Of a DNA stretch of 64,000 nucleotides, positions 45,223 to 54,130 are shown one piece after another. Position numbers and translations under genes: made by a program. The notes beneath the pieces were generated by a model that worked only from the letters and a program-made list of their open reading frames with translations, did not search any database and was not told the origin of the DNA. The stretch spans positions 62,001 to 126,000 of the forward strand of contig CAJFQY010000002.1 of assembly GCA_904419315.1 (NCBI GenBank). The letters run 5' to 3'. Position 1 is the stretch's first letter, and the number at the start of each line of letters is the position of its first letter. This DNA comes from Zongyangia gallinarum. Lineage in GTDB: Bacteria; Bacillota; Clostridia; Oscillospirales; Ruminococcaceae.

Positions 45223-46203
45223 TTGGCTACGTCTTCATATAATGATTGTCCAGAACTTTTAAGAAATTTTCTATTTTATATGGAAACGATCAAAGGTCGT
45301 TCACCCAATACCATTCAGGGATATTATCTTGATATCCGTCTATTTCTTAGATTTTTAAAACTCCATAAACATCTTGTTTCCGCGGACACTCCAGTAGATC
45401 AAATTGATATTGCTGATGTTGATGCTTCGCTTATAAAAAGTGTTACTTTATCAGATGTCTATGAATTTATGCATTTTATCTCTTCAGAACGCCAGAATAG
45501 CACTAGAACGCGTTGCCGAAAAGCATCTAGCTTAAAAGCATTTTTTAATTATCTTACTGTGAAAGCTAATATTTTGGAACAAAACCCCATTAAAGAATTA
45601 GAAGTTCCGAATAATAAAAAAAGTTTACCAAAATATTTGTCTTTAGAAGAGAGTATTTCTCTGCTGTCTCAAGTGGACGGTGATAACAAAGAAAGAGATT
45701 ATTGTATTTTAACTTTATTTTTAAACTGCGGTATGCGCTTATCCGAGCTTGTAGGGATTAATTTAGGTGATATTAAAGAAAGCAGCATTAAAGTGACTGG
45801 TAAAGGCAACAAAGAACGAATGATATATCTAAACGATGCGTGTATAGAAGCCATCAATGATTATCTTCCCATCCGACTCAAAAAAACGCCAAAAGACCGG
45901 AATGCACTTTTTATTTCACGCAATGGCAATCGGATTAATAAGCGCCGGGTGGAACAGATCGTTACGGAAAATTTAAAGAAGTGTGGCTTAGATGGGATGG
46001 GATATTCCGCCCATAAATTGAGACATACTGCAGCAACACTAATGTATCAACACGGTCATGTAGATATTCGTGCGCTGAAAGAAATTTTAGGCCACGCAAA
46101 TATTGGAACAACAGAAATTTATACCCACGTCTCCAATGAGCAGCTCAAAAAAGCTGCAGATGCATCTCCCCTTGCCCATGTCCGAAAAAAAAGCAAGACA
46201 TAG
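45223..46203 (+). CDS. Tyrosine recombinase, XerC/XerD type
   Basis: 326 residues. N-terminal SAM-like core-binding domain and a catalytic domain with the full set Arg172 (GMRLSELVG), Lys194 (VTGKGNKER), His264 and Arg267 (HKLRH), His291 (LGHANIG) and Tyr300 (TEIYTHV). Size and sequence fit the chromosomal Xer enzymes that resolve dimers at dif rather than a phage integrase. TTG 45223 has CTGGAGTG about 7 nt before it; a second TTG at 45217 is less well placed. Its neighbour spoIIM on the opposite strand recalls the spoIIM-ripX link of Bacillus. Confidence 0.9.
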   Translation: MATSSYNDCPELLRNFLFYMETIKGRSPNTIQGYYLDIRLFLRFLKLHKHLVSADTPVDQIDIADVDASLIKSVTLSDVYEFMHFISSERQNSTRTRCRKASSLKAFFNYLTVKANILEQNPIKELEVPNNKKSLPKYLSLEESISLLSQVDGDNKERDYCILTLFLNCGMRLSELVGINLGDIKESSIKVTGKGNKERMIYLNDACIEAINDYLPIRLKKTPKDRNALFISRNGNRINKRRVEQIVTENLKKCGLDGMGYSAHKLRHTAATLMYQHGHVDIRALKEILGHANIGTTEIYTHVSNEQLKKAADASPLAHVRKKSKT

Positions 46204-46218
46204 TGTGGCTTTCATTTC

Positions 46219-46902
46219 CTATAGAGTGGTGAAAAAGCTTCCAAACAGGCTGATAATTCCGCTTTCCAAAGCACAACCTACAATATAAAAAGCTGTAATG
46301 CCTACATACTTTACACACATTTTTTTAGCATGTTTCCCTAAGGCAGTATGGTTGTCATCTGAAAGCAACTTAAAAAAGAACAAAACAGAAAGTTTTAAGG
46401 ACTCTTTTGCTGCCCATAAAATTGAAAACGCAATGAAAAGCGCATTGGGCAGGAGAAAAACCAGTGCAGCAAGAATACCATTTTGACCTAATGTACTATA
46501 AGCATATCCCATAGACAGGCCAACGCCTAATCCCTTAAAAAATACAACTCCCAACATGAGCGGCTGTGCAATCGCGGTAAACCCCATAAAAAAGAGAATA
46601 AGTAAATAAAGCAATCCGGAAATAAAAGAAGAGCTGAAATTTTGCAGAAAGGTCTGCCCTGCTTTTACTTCTATAAACTCTTTGGTGATAATGCCCAAAT
46701 CAGAGAGTGCATCAATCCCTATCTTTTTGGTTAGCAGTGTCCCAACAATAACGCCGAGAAGCAATATAACTGCAAAGATAATCGTAAAAACATGTGGCAA
46801 AAGATAGTTTTTGGCGGAGCTTTTTTGAGGAGTCAGGGTCGGCGGTAACGAACTATGGATCCGTCTTGCTGCCGTATTTGTCATCACAGTCCTGTCCATC
46901 AT
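46219..46902 (-). CDS. spoIIM: Stage II sporulation protein M
   Basis: 227 residues. Five expected membrane helices with the SpoIIM blocks FLQNFSSSFISGLLYLL, GVVFFKGLGVGLSMGYA and LLPNALFIAFSI. SpoIIM is part of the septal peptidoglycan-remodelling complex with SpoIID and SpoIIP during engulfment. ATG 46902 follows AAAGGATG; the N-terminus has a longer basic tail than the Bacillus protein. Convergent with the Xer gene with only 15 bp between. Confidence 0.88.
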   Translation of the reverse strand: MMDRTVMTNTAARRIHSSLPPTLTPQKSSAKNYLLPHVFTIIFAVILLLGVIVGTLLTKKIGIDALSDLGIITKEFIEVKAGQTFLQNFSSSFISGLLYLLILFFMGFTAIAQPLMLGVVFFKGLGVGLSMGYAYSTLGQNGILAALVFLLPNALFIAFSILWAAKESLKLSVLFFFKLLSDDNHTALGKHAKKMCVKYVGITAFYIVGCALESGIISLFGSFFTTL

Positions 46903-46996
46903 CCTGTCCCATCCTTTGCTATCAGTATAGTCTAATTTATGCAAAAAAGAGGACAACTATGACTGAATATACTCTATATTAACTCTTAAGTAAAAA

Positions 46997-47031
46997 ATGA
47001 AAGCGGGAGCCATTTTGGCTCCCGCTTTCAT
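46997..47031 (-). terminator. Terminator of proC
   Basis: Perfect 15-nt arms (46997-47011 and 47017-47031) around ATTTT, with TTTTTTA on the minus strand. Confidence 0.9.
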
Positions 47032-47033
47032 TT

Positions 47034-47840
47034 CTATTTTCCTAACTCATAGGCCCTGTCGATACACCGTTTCATTGCCTCTTCCAGAATACCCTTCCAA
47101 TCCTTTTCGTAGAGAGTATCCACCAATTTGAGTGTCGTACCCCCAGGAGAACAAACCATCCGGATGAGTTCGTCCTGGCTTTTCCCTGACTGCAGCATCA
47201 TTTGCGCAGAGCCAATTAAGGTCTGACAGAACAACGTATTCGCTGTTTCCCTATCAATGCCCAATGAATCTGCATAATCGGCTACAATTTTTGCGAGTAA
47301 ATAAATAAAAGCCGGACTACTTCCATTGACGGGAATAATTTCATTCATTTTCTCCTTTGGAATGACTACTGCCTTACCTACGGAAGAAAAAATATCGAAG
47401 ACAAGCTGAAATTCAGTATCCGTAACCGGTGGAATTTTAGCCAAGGCAGATGCACCGCATCCAATTAAAAGCGGTGTATTTGGCATCACCAATACCACCT
47501 TACAATCAAAATCAAGGGTAGCTTTAATGTAGGTATCACTGATTCCTGCTGCAATGGAAATCACAACATGGTGGTCATCAATGTGCCCTTTCAGTTCTGT
47601 CAACACGCTTTCAATGACTTGTGGCTTCACAGCGAGAAAAATATAGTCACAATGGTCAGCTAAATCTACAGAATTTTTCGCAATTGTTATTCCCTGCTCT
47701 TGAAAATATTTGCAGCGTTCTTCTGACACATCAAAAACATATAGATTTTCCTTGGGGACAAACTGTTTCAGGATAATTCCTTGGATAATGGCCGTTGCCA
47801 TATTCCCTCCGCCAATAAATCCAATACGAATCCCATTCAT
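47034..47840 (-). CDS. proC: Pyrroline-5-carboxylate reductase
   Basis: 268 residues. Last step of proline synthesis. NAD(P)-binding GFIGGGNMATAI at the N-terminus, VMPNTPLLIGCG near 118 and the C-terminal signature VCSPGGTTLKLVDTL. ATG 47840 follows AAGGTGG. It lies 35 nt after scfB and is probably co-transcribed with it. Confidence 0.96.
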   Translation of the reverse strand: MNGIRIGFIGGGNMATAIIQGIILKQFVPKENLYVFDVSEERCKYFQEQGITIAKNSVDLADHCDYIFLAVKPQVIESVLTELKGHIDDHHVVISIAAGISDTYIKATLDFDCKVVLVMPNTPLLIGCGASALAKIPPVTDTEFQLVFDIFSSVGKAVVIPKEKMNEIIPVNGSSPAFIYLLAKIVADYADSLGIDRETANTLFCQTLIGSAQMMLQSGKSQDELIRMVCSPGGTTLKLVDTLYEKDWKGILEEAMKRCIDRAYELGK

Positions 47841-47875
47841 TGCGCCAACCACCTTTTCTTTGTATTTTCCTAATT

Positions 47876-49231
47876 TTACTCTGCAAGCGCTGCTTTGATC
47901 ATGATCGCACACTCTAGCCGCTTTTTCTCCATCTCACAGGCAAGATGATAGGGCTTTAAGATATCTCCTGCGTACTGAAAGTTATTGGCATTACATCCAC
48001 CACTGCAGTAGAACTTGGCCCAGCAATCACGGCATTCCTGCTTACCATAGATATTGGCCTTAGCAAAATTTTCCTTCCGTTTTTTATCTTCGATTCCAGT
48101 ATCCACAGTACCCATTTTCCACTCTTCCATCCCTACAAACTGATGGCAGGGATAGATGTCACCATCGGGGGTAACCGCCACATATTCGTTGCCGCAGCCG
48201 CAACCCCGCAGACGTTTAATGGCGCATGGACCCTGATCCAAATCAATCATAAAGTGGAAAAAGTTAAAGCTTTTTCCACTCTTTTTGTGTTCAATGATGA
48301 TTTTTGCCAGTCGTTCATATTCCGCAAACACTGCCGGTAGGTCGGCCTCGGTAATTGCATAATCATTGGATGCATCTGTAACAACAGGCTCAATGGATAT
48401 TTGGTCAAATCCTTCATGATAAAAATGAAGTACATCTTCCGCAAAATCCAAGTTATATTTAGTGAAGGTACCGCGGACATAATACTGATCATGTCCCCTT
48501 TTTTCTACCAAGCGCTTAAACTTGGGAAGAATGCTGTCATAGCAGCCACTACCATCAACTCGGGTGCGGATGCGGTCGTTGACCTCTTTTCTTCCATCAA
48601 TGGATAGGACCACATTACTCATTTCCTTGTTGATAAAGTCAATTTTATCATCATCAAGCAGCATTCCATTGGTGGTCACTGTGAACCGAAAACGTTTATT
48701 GTGGATTTTTTCTAGACCTCGGGCATACTTTACTACTTCTTTGACAACATCAAAATTCATCAGTGGTTCGCCGCCAAAAAAATCTAATTCTAGATTATGC
48801 CGCTCTCCGGAGTTAGCAATCAGAAAATCGATGGCTTTCTTTCCAACCTCCAAGGGCATCAACCTGCGTCCAGCTCCAAAATCTCCGGTGGATGCAAAAC
48901 AATACTTACAACGCAGGTTGCAGTCATGAGCAATATGAAGGCACATGGCTTTAATAGGAGAGGAAACCATCATATCACGAAATTGCTCATAGTCATCTTC
49001 AGAAAAAAGTTGTCCTGCTTTATACAGTTCATATATTTCTTCATAAGTTTCCTCTATTTCCCGTTGCTGAAAGTTGGGGAGCTCCTTAAAAATATTCTGC
49101 GGACACACCGGTGTCAAAGGCGCAGAGAGGAAATCTAGCATATGGTAAAATAATTCATCAACGACATGAACTGCGCCACTGTGAACATCCAATACAATAT
49201 AATAACCGTTTAAAAAATACTTATGTATCAT
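47876..49231 (-). CDS. scfB: SCIFF peptide maturase, radical SAM/SPASM enzyme
   Basis: 451 residues. N-terminal peptide-recognition (RRE-like) region of about 90 residues, radical SAM core with Cys104/108/111 (DCNLRCKYC) and the FFGGEP motif near 151-156, and a C-terminal SPASM/twitch region with about ten Cys between 336 and 441 (GCGCGNEY...YPCHQF...CRDCWAKFYCSGGC) to hold auxiliary 4Fe-4S clusters. The family forms thioether bridges in the SCIFF peptide encoded just upstream. ATG 49231 follows GTGAGGAAAG. Confidence 0.96.
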   Translation of the reverse strand: MIHKYFLNGYYIVLDVHSGAVHVVDELFYHMLDFLSAPLTPVCPQNIFKELPNFQQREIEETYEEIYELYKAGQLFSEDDYEQFRDMMVSSPIKAMCLHIAHDCNLRCKYCFASTGDFGAGRRLMPLEVGKKAIDFLIANSGERHNLELDFFGGEPLMNFDVVKEVVKYARGLEKIHNKRFRFTVTTNGMLLDDDKIDFINKEMSNVVLSIDGRKEVNDRIRTRVDGSGCYDSILPKFKRLVEKRGHDQYYVRGTFTKYNLDFAEDVLHFYHEGFDQISIEPVVTDASNDYAITEADLPAVFAEYERLAKIIIEHKKSGKSFNFFHFMIDLDQGPCAIKRLRGCGCGNEYVAVTPDGDIYPCHQFVGMEEWKMGTVDTGIEDKKRKENFAKANIYGKQECRDCWAKFYCSGGCNANNFQYAGDILKPYHLACEMEKKRLECAIMIKAALAE

Positions 49232-49262
49232 AACTTTCCTCACAACTCAAATTTAAACATAA

Positions 49263-49289
49263 ATTAAGGGACAGAAACTGTCCCTTAAT
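49263..49289 (-). terminator. Hairpin between scfA and scfB
   Basis: Perfect 12-nt arms ATTAAGGGACAG/CTGTCCCTTAAT around AAA, followed on the minus strand by a weak TTTATGTTT tail. Likely a leaky terminator that makes the precursor transcript more abundant than the maturase transcript. Confidence 0.7.
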
Positions 49290-49319
49290 ACATTTCATAC
49301 AATTTCGGAATCTGGCAGA

Positions 49320-49460
49320 CTATTTCTCACATTTCTGATTTGCTACTGTGCAAGAAGTTTTGCAAGCAGACTGGCAGGAAGCCTGGCACTCACCACAGCC
49401 ACCTTTGGCAGCAGATTGTTTCAGATTGGCATTATTTAAAGTTTTGACATGTTTTTTCAT
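49320..49460 (-). CDS. scfA: SCIFF ribosomal peptide precursor (six Cys in forty-six residues)
   Basis: 46 residues, a small gene. The start reads MKKHVKTLNNANLKQSAAKG and the core carries six cysteines at 22, 25, 29, 33, 37 and 44 in the pattern GGCGECQASC...ACKTSC...KC. This is the SCIFF family, nearly universal in Clostridia, in which ScfB joins Cys to other residues through thioethers. The mature function is unknown. AGGAGAGAG precedes the ATG. Own strong promoter; scfB follows after a hairpin. Confidence 0.97.
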   Translation of the reverse strand: MKKHVKTLNNANLKQSAAKGGCGECQASCQSACKTSCTVANQKCEK

Positions 49461-49493
49461 GATACACTCTCTCCTATTCTTTTATATGATAAA

Positions 49494-49522
49494 ATTATAC
49501 CATATTTTTCTTATCCAAGCAA
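49494..49522 (-). promoter_or_regulatory. Promoter of scfA
   Basis: On the minus strand TTGCTT (49522-49517), 17-bp spacer and exact TATAAT (49499-49494) with a TGG extended -10. Confidence 0.75.
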
Positions 49523-49948
49523 TTACTTTCTTCTCCGTTTTTGGTTAACCCCCAAAATTCCACCCAACACAGCAAATACAATGGCACAAAGAAATTTATA
49601 AATTCCTGTATTTGATAGATAACTCTGGCCAGTGACCATTGTACAAACCAAAATAAGAATGCAAAAAATTAACCCACAACAAAAACCGTAAAATAAGCCA
49701 TGTTCACCACTTAACTTTGCGGCAATCAAACCGGAAACAAATGCTCCCACTGATAAACATACAAGGCTCAACAGCAAAATAATACCCTTGGGGAAATCTT
49801 GAATCGTTAAAAGCAGAGAAAAAAGAAAGAGCAAAAGCCCCGTGACAACAATGCCAATACCAACCCCAATTCCTACCGGTTTTAGATAGGTAATGACAAA
49901 ACTTTCCTCTAGCTTTTGCTGCTCACGCCTTGATTTTCGCTGTTTCAT
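49523..49948 (-). CDS. TIGR04086 family membrane protein
   Basis: 141 residues. A basic cytoplasmic start and four membrane helices (about 25-48, 56-78, 83-105, 115-135) with a basic end. TIGR04086 proteins typically lie beside scfA and yajC in Clostridia; a role linked to SCIFF or to Sec export is suspected but unproven. Its end abuts the scfA promoter. Confidence 0.85.
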   Translation of the reverse strand: MKQRKSRREQQKLEESFVITYLKPVGIGVGIGIVVTGLLLFLFSLLLTIQDFPKGIILLLSLVCLSVGAFVSGLIAAKLSGEHGLFYGFCCGLIFCILILVCTMVTGQSYLSNTGIYKFLCAIVFAVLGGILGVNQKRRRK

Positions 49949-49965
49949 ATGTCCCCTCCTGGTTC

Positions 49966-50005
49966 TTTGTCATACAATGATGCTCCAACATCATTGTATG
50001 ACAAA
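49966..50005. repeat. Perfect 17-bp inverted repeat after yajC
   Basis: Arms 49966-49982 and 49989-50005 around CTCCAA. On the minus strand no T-run follows, so it may be a processing or attenuation stem rather than a full terminator. Confidence 0.6.
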
Positions 50006-50040
50006 AGCCAAGGACATATGACGCTTCGTAAGGAAACTGT

Positions 50041-50382
50041 TTATTTTTCCGGTTTTTCTGCTGTAGGTTTAGCAGGAGCAGCTTCAGCCTCGTGAGGAGT
50101 ATTATTGCTCTGAATCGCCCAGCGAGCCAATCTCATTTTACTTCTGTCACTTCCAGTTTCAATGACAATAGTGTCTTCTTTCATGCTGACTACACGGCCG
50201 ATAATTCCGCCAATAGTAGTGATTTCATCCCCGATTTCTAGGCTGCTGCGCATTTTCTGCACTTCTTTTTCTTTCTTCTTTTGGGGACGAATCAAAATAA
50301 AATACATCAGGACAATAATGAGAACAAGTGGGGCAAACTGATAAAGCAAAGCAGTTGCCGTATTCCCAGTTTCTAAAAGCAT
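50041..50382 (-). CDS. yajC: Preprotein translocase subunit YajC
   Basis: 113 residues. One N-terminal helix (about 13-30), then FILIRPQKKKEKEVQKMRSSLEIGDEITTIGGIIGRVV, the YajC signature, and an Ala/Pro/Glu-rich tail. Accessory component of the SecDF-YajC complex. Start ATG 50382 with CGGAGGTG 8 nt upstream. Follows tgt, the common tgt-yajC order. Confidence 0.95.
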   Translation of the reverse strand: MLLETGNTATALLYQFAPLVLIIVLMYFILIRPQKKKEKEVQKMRSSLEIGDEITTIGGIIGRVVSMKEDTIVIETGSDRSKMRLARWAIQSNNTPHEAEAAPAKPTAEKPEK

Positions 50383-50457
50383 GTTTTTGCACCTCCGAAT
50401 ATGATAAGAAAAATTATAACATAACGCCTCAGGCGATGCAATAATCTTCAAAAGAAT

Positions 50458-51588
50458 TTAAATACGTTTTCCCAAAATTGGAAGATATTTTTCCCTAAAC
50501 GCTGCAAATTCTCCCAAATCCAGGGCTTCACGAATCTTTTCCATCAACGTGTTATAAAACCACAGATTATGCATCACAGCCAAGCGCATCCCCAACATTT
50601 CATTGGACTTAAACAAGTGGCGAATATAAGCACGAGAATGGCGTTGGCAGGTCGGACAAGTACAATTCATATCCACTGGTCGGTCATCTTTGGCGTATTT
50701 ATTATTGGCAATATTGATAATTCCTTCCCACGTGAACATATGCCCATGGCGAGCATTTCGGCTTGGCATGACGCAATCAAAAAGATCCACGCCCCTATAC
50801 ACTGCCTCAATAATGTTAACAGGAGTGCCTACCCCCATCAAATAACGAGGTTTATTCTTCGGCATACAAGGCTCTACCGCAGAAATAATACGATACATTT
50901 CTTCTGCGGTTTCTCCCACTGCCAAACCGCCAATAGCATAGCCATCCAAATCAAGTTCGGCAATGTCCTTCATGTGTTGGATCCGAATATCGTCATAGGT
51001 TCCCCCCTGGTTGATACCAAAAAGCAACTGATGAGGATTGATGGTGTCCGGACGCTGGTTGCATTTTTTCATCTCTTCCTTACACCGAATCAGCCAGCGG
51101 GTTGTACGAGCGCAGGATTTCTCTACGTATTCTCTGGGAGAAGGGTTTTCAATACATTCGTCAAAAGCCATCGCAATCGTGGAAGCTAGGTTTGACTGAA
51201 TCCTCATACTCTCTTCAGGCCCCATAAAAATACGCTTTCCATCTACATGGGATTGGAAATAAACGCCTTCCTCTTTGATTTTTCTGAGGGTAGAAAGTGA
51301 AAAGACTTGAAAGCCACCGCTATCGGTAAGTATTGGACGGTTCCAGCCCATAAACTTATGCAAGCCACCCATGTCGTGAATAAGACGATCCCCGGGTCTC
51401 ACATGAAGATGATAGGTGTTGCAAAGTTCTACCTGACACTTTAAATCTACCAAATCATAAGAGGAAATTCCTCCTTTGATCGCAGCCGATGTTCCCACAT
51501 TCATAAAGGCCGGCGTCTGCACAGTTCCATGAACCGTTTCAAAAATACCTCGCCGTGCGCTTCCCTCTGTTTTTATTAACTGATACAT
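50458..51588 (-). CDS. tgt: tRNA-guanine (queuine) transglycosylase
   Basis: 376 residues. Exchanges guanine 34 of certain tRNAs for the queuosine precursor. ILTDSGGFQVFSLS near 87-100 holds a catalytic Asp; DCVMPSRNARHG and the zinc site CTCPTC...H near 306-340 are complete. First gene of the tgt-yajC unit with its own promoter. Confidence 0.97.
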   Translation of the reverse strand: MYQLIKTEGSARRGIFETVHGTVQTPAFMNVGTSAAIKGGISSYDLVDLKCQVELCNTYHLHVRPGDRLIHDMGGLHKFMGWNRPILTDSGGFQVFSLSTLRKIKEEGVYFQSHVDGKRIFMGPEESMRIQSNLASTIAMAFDECIENPSPREYVEKSCARTTRWLIRCKEEMKKCNQRPDTINPHQLLFGINQGGTYDDIRIQHMKDIAELDLDGYAIGGLAVGETAEEMYRIISAVEPCMPKNKPRYLMGVGTPVNIIEAVYRGVDLFDCVMPSRNARHGHMFTWEGIINIANNKYAKDDRPVDMNCTCPTCQRHSRAYIRHLFKSNEMLGMRLAVMHNLWFYNTLMEKIREALDLGEFAAFREKYLPILGKRI

Positions 51589-51619
51589 TGAGTCACTCCA
51601 ACGTTATTTTATCTTATTA

Positions 51620-51648
51620 ACTATAGCAAATTAAAAGGATAAAAGCAA
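51620..51648 (-). promoter_or_regulatory. Promoter of tgt
   Basis: On the minus strand TTGCTT (51648-51643), 17-bp spacer, TATAGT (51625-51620) with a TGC extended -10. Confidence 0.65.
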
Positions 51649-51659
51649 ATATTCATGTA

Positions 51660-53756
51660 TCAGTGAGCTGATTTGTTCTCCTCGGAAATTAAGTTTTCCA
51701 TGCTACGTAGGCTGATTCCAAGAGTTGAGGCGTTGTGTAAGAATGCAGATACCGTCGGTTGAATTATGCCCCCAGCTCCAAGTAAAATTAAGCCGCCATT
51801 CACCCCCAATATAATTCTATAATTGGTGTGAATCCGCTTCATCATTGCTTTGCTTAAGCGTCGTAAGGTAAGAAGTTCTTGAAGGTCTTCCGCGGCTACG
51901 GTAATATCAGCAATTTCCCGGGCAATTTCCGCTCCATCACTGATAGCAATTCCTACATCCGCAGCTGAAAGTGCCGGAGAGTCATTGATCCCATCCCCAA
52001 CCATAACAACGATGTTTCCATTTTCTTTTTCTTTTAAAATGTAGTTGGCTTTATCCTCTGGTAAAACTTCAGAGTAATACTCGTTCACTCCTACCTGTTT
52101 AGCAATCACTGCCGCAGTACGATCACTATCCCCTGTCATCATTACAACTTTATGGATCCCCTCATGTTTTAGTTGCTGAATAACATCTTTAGCTTCCTCT
52201 CGTACTGGATCCTCAATGCAAATCACAGCTGCTAGTTCGTTTTCAATGGCCAGATATAGATGGGAATATTCTGAGGGAAGTTGATCAAATTTATTCTTAA
52301 ACTCGTGGGGAATACCGCATCCCTCATCCTCAAAAACAAAATGATAGCTTCCAATAATCACACGTTTCTCTCCGATATATGATGCAATACCATGAGCAAC
52401 AATATAGTCAACCTTGGAATGCATTTCATGATGCTCTAAATGCTGTTCTCTGGCCGCCTTCACCACTGCTTTTGCCATAGAATGAGGAAAATGTTCTTCC
52501 AAACAAGCTGCCATTCGCAGCATTTCTGCAGAAGTGCCATCTCCGAAGACAACGACATCCTTGACTGTCGGCCTTGCTTTTGTCAATGTACCTGTTTTAT
52601 CAAATACAATTGTTGTTGCATCAGCCAGTGCCTCCAAATATTTTCCGCCCTTTACAGTGATATGATAGGAGCTAGCTTCGCGGATGGCTGAAAGTACGGT
52701 AATCGGCATCGCCAGCTTTAATGCGCAGGAAAAGTCTACCATAAGCACGGACAGTGCACGCGTAATATTTCGTGTAACCAGCCAGGCGATTGCTGTCCCA
52801 ATAAAGGTATAAGGGACTAACCGATCCGCCAGATGCTCTGCCTTGCTTTCTACAGATGATTTCAACTTTTCTGAAGCCTCAATCATTTTGATAATATTTT
52901 CATATCTTGTCGATCCGGAAACTCTTTTAACTTGAACTGTCAATTCTCCCTCTTCTACAGCGGTCCCCGCATAAACATAACCTCCTGACTCCTTTTTCAC
53001 TGGCAGTGGCTCACCTGTTAAAGAGGCCTGGTTGACCATAGCTTCTCCCCCCACAACAATGCCATCAAATGGAATCAGATTCCCCATATGGATAACTACA
53101 TGATCTTCAGGCATCACAGCAGCTATATCTACAAGTACTTCCTGATTTCTCCGTTTTAGCCAGACCTTTCCTACATTTAAAGAGAGACTACGGGCAAGAT
53201 CGCCTACCGACTTTTTATGGGTCCACTCTTCGAGAATCTCTCCAATACTCAGAAGGAACATGACCGAACCTGCAGTGGTAAAATCTCCCCGTAAAAGTGA
53301 CACCCCAATGGCTGTTGCATCCAACACTGGCACTTCTAGTCGCCCCCTCAGCAAACAGCGTAATCCTCTCTGAATGTATCGGAGGGATTTGACGCCAATA
53401 TATAAAGCGCGAACGGGAGCGGGGAAAATAAATTTGCAGCAAGTGCGTACTAGAATTTTCCAAATTAATGTTTCTCGATATTTCGCATTGAGCTCACGCC
53501 CAGAACTCTCCAATAGTCCTTTCGGTACATTAACATTTTCATATTGGAATTGCTGCAACGATTTTAACAGTAGGTTGCGATCACCACAATAATAAATGAT
53601 GGCATCTCCTGTCTGCTCATATACTTTTGCTTTTTGGACACCATGTAGATGTTCTAGATAATAAAGAAAAATATCCGCTTGTTGAATTGACATTGAAGAT
53701 TGTACCAAATGAATCCGAAGTCTTCCCAATATTTCGTGTTTGATAATAAATTTCAC
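51660..53756 (-). CDS. Heavy-metal P-type ATPase with SCALK transmembrane motif
   Basis: 698 residues. P1B-type architecture: a divergent N-terminal domain of about 90 residues without a CxxC metal site, membrane helices, actuator motif TGEP (instead of TGES) near 245, phosphorylation Asp386 (DKTGTLT) and GDGINDSPAL. The metal-site helix reads DFSCALKLAMP (Asp341-Ser-Cys344) in place of CPC, and the last helices carry LHNAST. These variants point to a metal other than copper, possibly manganese, zinc or iron; this is inference. GTG 53756 follows a GTGGAGGAC site. Last gene of the feoA operon, behind a leaky terminator. Confidence 0.9.
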   Translation of the reverse strand: MKFIIKHEILGRLRIHLVQSSMSIQQADIFLYYLEHLHGVQKAKVYEQTGDAIIYYCGDRNLLLKSLQQFQYENVNVPKGLLESSGRELNAKYRETLIWKILVRTCCKFIFPAPVRALYIGVKSLRYIQRGLRCLLRGRLEVPVLDATAIGVSLLRGDFTTAGSVMFLLSIGEILEEWTHKKSVGDLARSLSLNVGKVWLKRRNQEVLVDIAAVMPEDHVVIHMGNLIPFDGIVVGGEAMVNQASLTGEPLPVKKESGGYVYAGTAVEEGELTVQVKRVSGSTRYENIIKMIEASEKLKSSVESKAEHLADRLVPYTFIGTAIAWLVTRNITRALSVLMVDFSCALKLAMPITVLSAIREASSYHITVKGGKYLEALADATTIVFDKTGTLTKARPTVKDVVVFGDGTSAEMLRMAACLEEHFPHSMAKAVVKAAREQHLEHHEMHSKVDYIVAHGIASYIGEKRVIIGSYHFVFEDEGCGIPHEFKNKFDQLPSEYSHLYLAIENELAAVICIEDPVREEAKDVIQQLKHEGIHKVVMMTGDSDRTAAVIAKQVGVNEYYSEVLPEDKANYILKEKENGNIVVMVGDGINDSPALSAADVGIAISDGAEIAREIADITVAAEDLQELLTLRRLSKAMMKRIHTNYRIILGVNGGLILLGAGGIIQPTVSAFLHNASTLGISLRSMENLISEENKSAH

Positions 53757-53793
53757 AACAAGTCCTCCACAATAATTCTACAGCTAACTGCAG

Positions 53794-53823
53794 AAAAAAG
53801 GGCTGTATCTTTTGATGCAGCCC
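53794..53823 (-). terminator. Leaky terminator between DUF6110 and the ATPase gene
   Basis: A 10-bp stem (53800-53809 with 53814-53823) around TTTT, followed on the minus strand by TTTTTT. It would lower ATPase expression relative to the upstream small genes. Confidence 0.75.
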
Positions 53824-53842
53824 AAAACTCCTTTCTATCTTA

Positions 53843-54115
53843 TTACTCTGTTATGTTCTCATCGATCAATGTAGCCGCCTCTTCAGCAGTCCTTTTTTCA
53901 TTGATCTGTTTAGCCTCCGCTAAAATATCCTCCGCATTTTCCTGTGCTATTGTTACCGTCTTCATCACACTTTCTTTTGCTCGAAGGGCAGCTGCTGTGC
54001 AGTGGACATACACTTTTTTCGCATCTTTGCTCGAAAGGATTTTGATCCCAGCTGTTCCAAAGAGAACTCCTCCTAAAAATAACCCGATCTTTTTTACTTG
54101 AGAGACTTTTAACAC
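53843..54115 (-). CDS. DUF6110 family small membrane protein
   Basis: 90 residues. A short N-terminal hydrophobic stretch (KIGLFLGGVLFGTAGIKIL) and a long, charged, probably helical part (AKKVYVHCTAAALRAKESV...). Matches, as remembered, small DUF6110 proteins that neighbour heavy-metal ATPases. GTG 54115 follows AAAGGAGG. Possible regulatory subunit or metal-handling partner; no function is established. Confidence 0.72.
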   Translation of the reverse strand: MLKVSQVKKIGLFLGGVLFGTAGIKILSSKDAKKVYVHCTAAALRAKESVMKTVTIAQENAEDILAEAKQINEKRTAEEAATLIDENITE

Positions 54116-54130
54116 AATAAATTCCTCCTT

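Noticed and set aside
45223..46203. Phage or transposon integrase
   Set aside because: Sequence and size fit the chromosomal Xer group; there are no att-like repeats or phage genes nearby.
46903..46960. GCATAAA box upstream of spoIIM as a sigma-E -35 element
   Set aside because: The -35 match is good but no CATACAnT-like -10 is found at 13-16 bp.
49966..50005. Inverted repeat after yajC as a standard terminator
   Set aside because: The minus-strand transcript has no T-run after the stem, so it is listed as a repeat.
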